The notes under the pieces were generated by a model. The model saw nothing but the letters and a program-made list of their open reading frames with translations. It was not told the origin of the DNA and searched no databases. From Pyrinomonadaceae bacterium (GTDB lineage: Bacteria; Acidobacteriota; Blastocatellia; Pyrinomonadales; Pyrinomonadaceae), in NCBI GenBank assembly GCA_013812565.1, contig JACCTF010000796.1:1-5703 (forward strand): a stretch of 5,703 nt of DNA, given 5' to 3'. Both the position numbers and the translations under genes were made by a program. Shown one piece after another: positions 1 to 5,262 of this stretch. How positions within the stretch are numbered: the stretch's first letter is position 1; every line of letters starts with the position of its first letter.

Positions 1-606
1 GTCTTGAACAACGGTAACTATCTTTTGCCTGTCTATGACGAGAAGGGCCACGACCCGGAAGCGGTTGGACCAGACAGCACTTCTCTGTTCCTCATCTACG
101 ACGTGAAACGGAAGAGTTGGCAACAGACGGGGCGCATCCGCTCGCGAAGGGGAAATGTTCAACCCGCGGTCGTCCAGATTACGAATGACCACCTTATCGC
201 TTATTGCCGCCGTGGAGGTGACTACAAGCCGCTTCGCGATGGTTATCTCGTGCGCGCAGAGTCGCGCGACGGAGGCTTGACGTGGAGTGAGGGCAGGGAC
301 TCTCAATTTCCGAACCCGAATGCCGCGGTGGATTTTATCAAGCTACGGAGTGGTAATCTGCTGCTGATCTTTAATGACCACATGTTTCAGCGGACGCCGC
401 TCACGGTAGCTCTTTCCACCGACCGGGATCAAACTTATCCGTTCCGGCGAAACATCGCAGAGGGTAAAGACTCGTTTGCGTATCCTATCGCCTTCCAATC
501 GAAGGACGATCGTATCCACGTCGTCTACACTTCGCGGCAGCGCACCGTCATCAACCACGCTACTTTCGACGAGGGCTGGGTGCGGAGTGAAGAAAGAAGG
601 CAGTAG
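1..606 (+). CDS. Sialidase-family (BNR repeat) protein, C-terminal part
   Basis: The reading frame is open from base 1, so the gene starts upstream; 201 residues are visible. It reads as the C-terminal part of a BNR/Asp-box six-bladed propeller of the sialidase-like BNR_2 type. Seen directly: a canonical Asp box, SRDGGLTW, near visible residues 88-95; a degenerate one, STDRDQTY, near 139-146; an early GNYLLPVYDE stretch; and the closing block FAYP...IHVVYTSRQR...INHATFDEGWV, typical of the last blade, where the Tyr and Arg may belong to the sialidase catalytic set. Family knowledge says such proteins cleave terminal sialic acids, but many environmental members are untested and may act on other glycans, so the substrate is open. 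The last residues after EGWV (RSEERRQ) look non-native: they and the TAG stop at 604-606 are encoded by or next to the heptamer repeat. It converges on the PQQ dehydrogenase gene. Any export signal would lie outside the window. Confidence 0.85.
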   Translation, partial: VLNNGNYLLPVYDEKGHDPEAVGPDSTSLFLIYDVKRKSWQQTGRIRSRRGNVQPAVVQITNDHLIAYCRRGGDYKPLRDGYLVRAESRDGGLTWSEGRDSQFPNPNAAVDFIKLRSGNLLLIFNDHMFQRTPLTVALSTDRDQTYPFRRNIAEGKDSFAYPIAFQSKDDRIHVVYTSRQRTVINHATFDEGWVRSEERRQ

Positions 607-720
607 GCAGAAAGCAGAAGGCAGTCGTAGTTGCTATAGCCAGCAGATAGAATATCCGCTTGACACCCAAACGACATCGAATCCACGCTTGCCCACTGCC
701 CACTGCCCACTGCCCACTGC
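597..720. repeat. Heptamer-armed dispersed element, copy A
   Basis: The left arm is four tandem heptamers at 597-624 (AAGGCAG, TAGGCAG, AAAGCAG, AAGGCAG). The right arm is four tandem TGCCCAC units at 690-717 plus TGC. The arms are inverted with respect to each other: GGCAGTAGGCAG on the left can pair with CTGCCCACTGCC on the right with one mismatch, giving a long imperfect hairpin. Between them lie about 37 bases of unshared sequence and then a core (662-689) that recurs in copy B. The element sits exactly between two convergent genes, holding the stop of one and touching the stop of the other, so it may end transcription from both sides; there is no U-tract typical of an intrinsic terminator. 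No transposase gene or clear target-site duplication is visible. Confidence 0.8.
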
Positions 721-2111
721 TACCCTTTTGCGTTGCCGACGTAGGTGATACGCCAGACCGTATTCGAGCCGTCGTCGGTGACGAGCATCGCGCCATCGCG
801 CGCAACCGTGACCGCAACCGGGCGTCCCCACACGTCGCCGTCAGCCGTCACAAAGCCGGTCATGAAATCTTCATACTCGCCGGTTGGTCGGTTCTTCGCC
901 ATTGGAATGCGAACCACCTTGTAGCCGGTGCGCCGCGAACGGTTCCACGAACCGTGCTCGGAGGCAAATCCGCTCAAATGGTATTCGCGCGGAAATTGAC
1001 GGCCCGTGTAGAAGGCCATCCCAAGCGATGCCGAATGCGATTGCAGCAATACATCGGGAACAATAACTTTGTCTTTTAATTCAGGATGCTTACCCGCGTG
1101 ACGCGGGTCTTGGTTCGGGCCTAAGTAGTACCAGGGCCAACCGTAGAATCCGCCATCGCGCACGCGCGTCACATAGTCGGGAACAAGATGATCGCCTAAA
1201 CCGTCGCGCTCATTTACCGAAGTATAAAGTTCACCGGTCTCGGGATGTATTGCTATTCCAACCGGATTGCGTATGCCGTGGGCGTACACGCGCTCGTTCT
1301 TGCCTTCGGGAGTGTATTCGAAGATGCGCGCGCGGCGCTCCTCGACCGGTTCATCCTCGGGTTTCTGCATCACATTAGTTCGTGAGCCAACCGAGGCGTA
1401 CATCTTCTTGCCGTCATTTGAAAAGGCGATGTCGCGCGTCCAGTGGCCGCCGCCGCGCAGACGACCGCCGCCTGAGAGTTCGACGATCATCTGCTCTGCG
1501 CCGCTCACTTTTGTGTCGCCATCTTTATATGGAAAACGCACGACCGAATCGGTATTGGCGACATAGATGAATTGCGGATTGTCGCCGAGCGGATAGAAGG
1601 CGATGCCGAAGGGTTGGCGCAATCCTTCGGCGAAGATTTCATTCACCTCGGCTTTGCCGTCCCCGTCCTTATCACGCAGCAGGCGAATGCGATTAGCATC
1701 GCTTTCAGCAATGAACAAGTCGCCGTTCGGGGCGGTGCGAATCATCCGCGGCTTGGTTAACCCCGTTGCGAACATGTCTACCTTAAAGCCCGCGGGAACC
1801 TTCGGCATCGCGCCTTCGGGGCGAGCTACTACTTTAGGGCCGTTATCCACCGAGGGCGTCGCGAAGGGCGGCGGCAGATCGTTAGTTGTAATGCGACGGC
1901 GCACACCCGGCGCGTCTGTGGTCCAGTCGCCGAGCGCGGCAGTGCCCGTGAGAACGCTGGCGCGCATATTCCGGCGCGCGGACGCTTGATTGCTTGATCG
2001 ACTACCACGAATGTTGGGAAGCGCGGCAACACCGATGGCGGCCATGAGAGCGAACGCAACCAGCAGAAGCGGTGTGCTGTGACGACGAGCAAACCTGTAA
2101 TTGTGATTCAT
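720..2111 (-). CDS. Exported PQQ-dependent sugar dehydrogenase (sorbosone dehydrogenase family)
   Basis: This complete 463-residue protein fits the sorbosone/glucose dehydrogenase propeller family, whose members use pyrroloquinoline quinone and calcium to oxidise sugars or aldoses in the periplasm and pass electrons to a quinone or cytochrome. Seen in the sequence: a basic N-terminus and hydrophobic stretch (residues 14-31) that read as a signal peptide or anchor; a linker rich in Pro/Ser/Arg to about 105; and propeller motifs FKVDMFATGLTKPR (109-122), calcium-loop-like DKDGDGKAE (147-155), GGHWTRDIAF (221-230), GHYW-region equivalent GGFYGWPWYYLG (320-331), SHSASLG (358-364), SEHGSWNRS (384-392), WGRPV (428-432) and a final VTDDGSNTVWRITY. 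The ATG is preceded by AGGAAGA at 2131-2125, about 13 bases away, a rather long spacing. The TAG stop at 722-720 touches the repeat element. Exact substrate and true PQQ dependence are inferred from the family; some relatives act on pyranose sugars. Confidence 0.88.
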   Translation of the reverse strand: MNHNYRFARRHSTPLLLVAFALMAAIGVAALPNIRGSRSSNQASARRNMRASVLTGTAALGDWTTDAPGVRRRITTNDLPPPFATPSVDNGPKVVARPEGAMPKVPAGFKVDMFATGLTKPRMIRTAPNGDLFIAESDANRIRLLRDKDGDGKAEVNEIFAEGLRQPFGIAFYPLGDNPQFIYVANTDSVVRFPYKDGDTKVSGAEQMIVELSGGGRLRGGGHWTRDIAFSNDGKKMYASVGSRTNVMQKPEDEPVEERRARIFEYTPEGKNERVYAHGIRNPVGIAIHPETGELYTSVNERDGLGDHLVPDYVTRVRDGGFYGWPWYYLGPNQDPRHAGKHPELKDKVIVPDVLLQSHSASLGMAFYTGRQFPREYHLSGFASEHGSWNRSRRTGYKVVRIPMAKNRPTGEYEDFMTGFVTADGDVWGRPVAVTVARDGAMLVTDDGSNTVWRITYVGNAKG

Positions 2112-2151
2112 AATTGTAGAGTGATCTTCCTGTGAGATTTAGATTAACAAC

Positions 2152-2173
2152 CCGGAATTAAAATCTTTTCCGG
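2152..2173. promoter_or_regulatory. Inverted repeat, possible operator
   Basis: CCGGAA (2152-2157) and TTCCGG (2168-2173) form perfect 6-bp half-sites around a 10-base A/T-rich spacer, centre to centre 16 bases. It lies about 40-60 bases upstream of the PQQ dehydrogenase start codon on the minus strand, where a repressor or activator site would be expected. There is no T-run, so it is not a terminator. The role is inferred from shape and position only. Confidence 0.3.
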
Positions 2174-2297
2174 AGCATGATAAGTCAGTTACGTGACAAA
2201 GTTAACACTTTTCGTTGGAGAAGCCGGCAAATTTCAGTGGCTATTGAAAGAACGATTATGGTGTAGCGAAGTTGATGAGTTGTGAGCTTACCGGGTT

Positions 2298-2329
2298 GCC
2301 AAGTCCGCCAAGTTCGCCAAGTTCGCCAA
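2298..2329. repeat. 9-bp tandem repeat GCCAAGTTC
   Basis: Three units are clear: GCCAAGTCC (2298-2306), GCCAAGTTC (2307-2315) and GCCAAGTTC (2316-2324), followed by a partial GCCAA (2325-2329). It lies about 105 bases before the start of the small gene. Because the unit length is a multiple of three, copy-number change would keep any reading frame through it open; in the frame of the downstream gene it codes for repeated Val-Arg-Gln. It is distinct from the heptamer elements in unit length and sequence. Confidence 0.8.
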
Positions 2330-2423
2330 TGCGTGGTAGCGGGGTTCAACGATAGGGTAGTAATATGCCACCCTACGCACGAAGGTGAAATCAAAACCAT
2401 ATGCAATCGTGAACTCACAGAAA

Positions 2424-2427
2424 GGGA
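2424..2427 (+). promoter_or_regulatory. Ribosome binding site deciding the start of the small gene
   Basis: GGGA within AAAGGGAAAA lies 7 bases before the ATG at 2435. The alternative GTG start at 2282, in the same frame, has no comparable site and would add repeat-coded sequence, so 2435 is preferred. Confidence 0.6.
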
Positions 2428-2434
2428 AAATAAT

Positions 2435-2725
2435 ATGGACTCGCAAACGGATGTGAAGGTCGGCCAGGTATGGAGCGACAAGGACAAGCGGCGACAGGGC
2501 AGGCAACTTCGGGTTGAACAAGTCAATGATGGCACAGCCCAGTGTTCGATAAGACAAGGCGAAGAAAGCGAGTTCGGCCAACGGCTCACTCGCATCAAAC
2601 TTGAGCGGTTCGCGCGATACCAGTTGCTCAAGGACGTTGAACAGCGGGAGTCGGACGAGCGCGAAAAGGACGCGACTGCTTCATCGGCTGGAGAAGAAGT
2701 TCTTTCGGAAACCCACTCGGCCTAA
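2435..2725 (+). CDS. Small conserved-type hypothetical protein (GQVW...RI.L.RF motif)
   Basis: This 96-residue protein has no signal peptide or membrane segment and is likely cytoplasmic. Residues 7-66 look like a compact beta-rich domain: VKVGQVWSDKDKRRQGRQLRV (7-27), then VNDGTAQCSI, then GQRLTRIKLERFARYQLL (48-65). The pattern GQVW-(D)xDxR-xGRxxRV ... RxTRIxLxRF recalls small uncharacterised proteins of actinobacteria and their phages (I recall DUF6354-like members); that link is from memory and uncertain. The domain could be an SH3-like nucleic-acid-binding fold given its basic residues, but this is a guess. Residues 67-96 form a charged, Glu/Asp/Arg-rich and then Ser/Glu-rich tail, probably disordered. 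The gene stands alone: 323 bases of leader before it and 216 bases before the DUF892 gene. The ATG at 2435 is chosen over an in-frame GTG at 2282 because of a well-spaced ribosome site. Confidence 0.7.
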   Translation: MDSQTDVKVGQVWSDKDKRRQGRQLRVEQVNDGTAQCSIRQGEESEFGQRLTRIKLERFARYQLLKDVEQRESDEREKDATASSAGEEVLSETHSA

Positions 2726-2761
2726 GTAGTCACAGTCCACTTGATTATGGTGTTTAGGGTT

Positions 2762-2783
2762 CACGCTTGCGCGTGCTTGTTTT
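2762..2783 (+). terminator. Weak candidate terminator after the small gene
   Basis: CACGC (2762-2766) and GCGTG (2771-2775) form a 5-bp GC-rich stem with a TTGC loop, followed by CTTGTTTTC. It lies 37 bases after the stop of the small gene. The stem is short and the T-run is interrupted, so termination here is plausible but not certain. Confidence 0.35.
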
Positions 2784-2927
2784 CGTCAGCAGCAAGCCTT
2801 GTGGATGAACTCTGAAACATTATCTTCACGCGGGCGACGAAGCAAAGCAAAGGTTAGATGCTCTTTTAAGCACTCTAGGGAGTGTGCTATGAATGGCATA
2901 AGCTGTACACAACAAGAACAAAAACAG

Positions 2928-2933
2928 AAGGGA
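2928..2933 (+). promoter_or_regulatory. Ribosome binding site of the DUF892 gene
   Basis: AAGGGA lies 8 bases before the ATG at 2942. It decides between this ATG and an in-frame GTG at 2882, which would add 20 residues with no resemblance to the family N-terminus. Confidence 0.7.
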
Positions 2934-2941
2934 AGACAAGC

Positions 2942-3586
2942 ATGGCAATCAAAACTTTGGAAGATAAGTTCCAACATGAATTAGGCGACATCTACGATGC
3001 AGAGCATCAATTCCTAGAGATGCAACAGCAGGTGCTGCCGAAGGTCTCATCGCCGCAAGTCACGCGGTTGCTTGAGCAGCACATCAAGCAGACCGAGCAG
3101 CAGATCACAGTGCTCGAGCAAGCGTTTGCTGCGCTCGGCGTGGAAGCAAAGCGTGTCAAGTGTCAGGGAGCCACTGGGATCGTCACGGAGAACAAGAAGA
3201 CTCTGAAGGATGTTTCGAGCGACCCGATGCTCGTTGACCTGGCAATCGCAGGCGGGTCGGCGAAGGTCGAGCACTACGAGATTAGCGTATACCGTGGTCT
3301 TGTTGCGGGCGCTGAGGCGATGGGACAGACCAAGGTCATGAAGCTGTTGCAGAGAAATTTGGCGCAGGAAGAGCAGACGGCGGCGAAGATTGAGCAGAGC
3401 ATACCTAAGCTGTTGCAGCAGGCAGTGAAGAACGCCGGAAGCGCGACAAGCGGAAAGAAGGCTACCAGCGCAAAGGGCAGAACCAGTGCGAAGGGCGTGA
3501 GCAATACGTCAAATTCAACTACTGACGCGGCAAGCCAAACAGACGAGGTCGAATCCGCCATGGTCGCCACCACCGGTCAAGCATAA
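2942..3586 (+). CDS. DUF892 / YciE-YciF family ferritin-like protein
   Basis: The 214-residue product matches the DUF892 (YciF-type) family of four-helix ferritin-like proteins, soluble cytoplasmic proteins linked to stress responses whose structures hold a di-iron-like site. Family landmarks, in order: LEDKFQHELGDIYDAEHQF (6-24, with E21 a likely metal ligand), LLEQHIKQTEQQITVLEQAF (43-62), CQGATGIVTE (74-83), DLAIAGGSAKVEHYEISVYRGL (99-120, with E110 and H111 in the EHYEI signature) and LLQRNLAQEEQTAAKIEQ (135-152). The core ends near residue 165, the usual family size. A tail of about 48 residues follows, rich in Ala, Ser, Thr, Lys and Gly, including two TSAKG units (175-185, joined by Arg), then a more acidic end. 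The Met at 2942 is chosen because it begins the family-like MAIKTLED and has a good ribosome site. A strong terminator closes the unit. The physiological role is not established for the family. Confidence 0.88.
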   Translation: MAIKTLEDKFQHELGDIYDAEHQFLEMQQQVLPKVSSPQVTRLLEQHIKQTEQQITVLEQAFAALGVEAKRVKCQGATGIVTENKKTLKDVSSDPMLVDLAIAGGSAKVEHYEISVYRGLVAGAEAMGQTKVMKLLQRNLAQEEQTAAKIEQSIPKLLQQAVKNAGSATSGKKATSAKGRTSAKGVSNTSNSTTDAASQTDEVESAMVATTGQA

Positions 3587-3627
3587 GAATTTACCCCCCG
3601 TAAGAAGAATCAGCATACGACAGCAGG

Positions 3628-3674
3628 AAAGAGGAGCAATCGGCGAATAAGAATCGCCGATTGCTCCTCTTTTT
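3628..3674 (+). terminator. Strong intrinsic terminator of the DUF892 gene
   Basis: A perfect 19-bp stem pairs 3628-3646 with 3654-3672 around a 7-base loop (ATAAGAA). The stem's lower part is AAAGAGGAGC paired with GCTCCTCTTT, and five T residues run from 3670 to 3674. It starts 42 bases after the DUF892 stop. In the opposite direction only three T residues follow the stem, so it works best for rightward transcription. Confidence 0.93.
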
Positions 3675-4084
3675 CGCATCACCACCGGCTTGAGCTTGTA
3701 ACTGGAAATGCGCCGCTACAAAATAAAAGTCTTTTGCTGTCTATGCTTTTTGAGTTATTAAGTGCTCGCTTGTTGGTTAATTCATCTGTCAACTATTCGG
3801 CGCTTCTCCAAACAGAAAAAACCGCGTGTTGTTTTGGGTTAAGGTGCAAGTTGGAAGCATGTAAAAACTGTCTAGACTTAATGGAGCAGTCGAACATATG
3901 ATGAGCGCCGAAGAAGAACGTGCCCAGAAGAAATCTGTGTTCCCAATGCGTTCACCGAAAGGGAAGGCAAGCGGATGGCAGTGAACTAGAGAAGATAATC
4001 TGTCTCTCTTAATAAAGTGCCCGGGCGCAACTGAAATCAAGGTTAGATGCACGCGTTTGTAACCCACTCATGGAGATCTAAGAC
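3675..4084. other. Long intergenic region upstream of the NHL gene
   Basis: No convincing gene, RNA gene or repeat element is seen in these 410 bases. A weak promoter-like pair, TTGGAA (3851-3856) and TAGACT (3873-3878) with 16 bases between, could drive the downstream NHL gene and would leave a leader of about 200 bases. A short reading frame at 3898-3984 lies in that leader. A leftward open frame over 3789-4067 has no ribosome site or recognisable content. A small AGAGA/TCTCT hairpin lies near 3990-4010. Confidence 0.6.
3898..3984 (+). CDS. Possible 28-residue leader peptide
   Basis: A short frame starts at two adjacent ATG codons (3898, 3901) and ends at TGA 3982-3984. The product is highly charged: an acidic start, MMSAEEERAQ, then the basic KKSVFPMRSPKGKASGWQ. 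GGAG at 3883-3886 lies 11 bases before the first ATG, a loose but possible ribosome site. It sits in the long leader of the NHL gene, 100 bases before that gene's start. I do not recognise it; it may be chance, a remnant of a longer gene, or a leader peptide. Confidence 0.2.
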   Translation: MMSAEEERAQKKSVFPMRSPKGKASGWQ

Positions 4085-5134
4085 ATGTCTAAATTTCTAC
4101 TCAAGTCGGAAGGTGGAATAAACCGCCGCAGGTTTATCATGGGCTTTGGGGCCAGCCTGGTTGCCGCAACGGCCGGTACGCGTTCGCTTCTCGCGGATCG
4201 TGCAAAGGTTGGTAAGCCGATTATTATCGGTAAAGGCAATCACACATACGAATGGGTTAGTGATTGGATGAAGCTGCCCGCGGGCATGCAGTTAGGCAGT
4301 TGTCATGGCGGTATCGTTATAGATTCACAAGGGCGCATCCTTTTGAATACGGAAACTGAAAACGCGGTGATGATTTTCGATTCCAAAGGAAAGTTCATCA
4401 AAGCGTGGGGGGCTGATTACAAAGGCGGCTGTCACGGGATGATGATCAGGCGCGAAGGGAAGAACGAATTCTTATACTTAACCCATACGGCCCGCCATGA
4501 ACTGATCAAGGTAACTCTCGATGGTGAATTGGTCTGGACCAGAAGCTACCCAAAAGAGCCTAATATCTATAAGGATGCGAGCGAGTATAAACCGACGGCG
4601 GTCGCATTCGCGCCGAACGGAGACATCTATGTCACGGATGGTTACGGCAAATTCTTTGTTCATCATTACAACCCACAAGGCGAATACATAAGGTCATGGG
4701 GCGGAACAGGCAGCGAACCCGGGCGTCTAAATAATCCTCATGGGATATGGGTTGATAGTCGCTCTAAGACGCCAGTCGTGGTGGTGGCAGATCGCGGGAA
4801 CAAACGACTGCAAACCTTTACGCTTGATGGCAAGCATATGGGATTCGTCGCCGACGAAATGCGCCTTCCCAGCAATATGGATCAACGCGGGGGTGATCTA
4901 GTTGTCGCCGACCTGGCGGGCAAGATAACGATTCTCGATAAAGACAACAAAATAATTACGCACATCGGAGATAATACCGATCCGAAGAAGCGCGCGACAA
5001 ACAAGATACCTCCGAGCGAATGGACGGATGGTGTCTTCATTTCACCGCACTGCCCGCGTTGGGACAAGAAGGGCAATCTGTATGTTCATGAATGGCTCAC
5101 ATCGGGTAGAGTCACGAAGTTGAAAAGAGTTTAG
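4085..5134 (+). CDS. Tat-exported six-bladed NHL-repeat propeller protein
   Basis: The 349-residue product starts with a twin-arginine signal, INRRRFIMGFG (12-22), followed by an Ala-rich hydrophobic stretch and a likely cleavage after SLLA (about 37), so it is probably folded in the cytoplasm and exported by Tat. Six propeller blades can be read: about 74-109, 117-153, 170-206, 217-254, 261-295 and 320-349, most with the NHL pattern of a Gly-Asp/Gly-turn-strand-fluid ending in SWG or similar. Four blades open with His: H74 (CHGG), H117 (CHGM), H219 (PHGI) and H322 (PHCP). This recalls the zinc-binding His residues of the peptidyl-alpha-hydroxyglycine lyase propeller, a related fold, but enzymatic activity is not shown. 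GGAG at 4072-4075, 9 bases before the ATG, supports the start. The next gene, in the same direction, begins 128 bases on, across repeat copy B. Function is unknown; ligand binding or a lyase-like role are both possible. Confidence 0.85.
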   Translation: MSKFLLKSEGGINRRRFIMGFGASLVAATAGTRSLLADRAKVGKPIIIGKGNHTYEWVSDWMKLPAGMQLGSCHGGIVIDSQGRILLNTETENAVMIFDSKGKFIKAWGADYKGGCHGMMIRREGKNEFLYLTHTARHELIKVTLDGELVWTRSYPKEPNIYKDASEYKPTAVAFAPNGDIYVTDGYGKFFVHHYNPQGEYIRSWGGTGSEPGRLNNPHGIWVDSRSKTPVVVVADRGNKRLQTFTLDGKHMGFVADEMRLPSNMDQRGGDLVVADLAGKITILDKDNKIITHIGDNTDPKKRATNKIPPSEWTDGVFISPHCPRWDKKGNLYVHEWLTSGRVTKLKRV

Positions 5135-5149
5135 TGAAAGCGGAGAGGG

Positions 5150-5228
5150 AAGGCAGAAGGCGGAAGGCAGATGAACATGATCTCGACACAAAATGACATC
5201 GAATCAATCCTTGCCTACTGCCTACTGC
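5150..5228. repeat. Heptamer-armed dispersed element, copy B
   Basis: The left arm is three heptamers (AAGGCAG 5150-5156, AAGGCGG 5157-5163, AAGGCAG 5164-5170). The right arm is two TGCCTAC units (5212-5225) plus TGC. The segment 5185-5222 aligns with 662-700 of copy A at 32 of 39 columns with one gap, including an identical 11-base block GACATCGAATC. Only 14 bases lie between the left arm and the core, against 37 in copy A. This copy sits 15 bases after the NHL stop and 34 bases before the cytochrome gene start, between genes of the same direction. Confidence 0.8.
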
Positions 5229-5262
5229 GTCTTTCGTGTGCGGTTTAATGTGAAGGGGAAGT

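Larger units (their letters stand above)
2112..2434. other. Divergent intergenic region without a gene
   Basis: These 323 bases separate the leftward PQQ dehydrogenase gene from the rightward small gene and should carry promoters for both. They contain a perfect 6-bp inverted repeat (2152-2173) about 40 bases before the dehydrogenase start and a 9-bp tandem repeat (2298-2329). I found no convincing -35/-10 pair on either strand. An open frame begins at a GTG at 2282 in phase with the small gene, but its extra 51 residues include the repeat-coded VRQ triplets and no conserved-looking sequence, so I treat it as leader. Confidence 0.6.

Noticed and set aside
597..720. Heptamer arrays as a CRISPR or ordinary minisatellite
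   Set aside because: Units are 7 bases with no spacers, and the two arms are inverted around a shared core, so neither description fits.
660..1079. Rightward open frame of about 139 codons
   Set aside because: It is antisense to the well-supported PQQ dehydrogenase gene and starts in the repeat element; no ribosome site or family motif.
2244..2269. TTGAAA as a -35 box with TAGCGA as -10
   Set aside because: The spacing is 14 bases and the -10 match is poor.
2282..2434. Extended start of the small gene at GTG 2282
   Set aside because: The extra residues are partly coded by the 9-bp repeat and look unconserved, while ATG 2435 has a well-spaced ribosome site.
2871..2884. CACTC/GAGTG hairpin with TAGG loop before the DUF892 gene
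   Set aside because: Only five base pairs, no T-run and no riboswitch-like structure around it; too weak to call.
2850..4050. Identical 12-mer AAGGTTAGATGC at 2850-2861 and 4039-4050, both upstream of genes
   Set aside because: About one such pair is expected by chance in a window of this size, and the distances to the downstream starts differ (80 against 34 bases).
3789..4067. Leftward open frame of 92 codons in the NHL leader
   Set aside because: No ribosome site, no recognisable motif, and it crosses the likely promoter region of the NHL gene.
597..5228. Target-site duplications flanking the repeat elements
   Set aside because: No convincing direct repeat flanks either copy; the shared GCGGAG string lies only on the left side of each.
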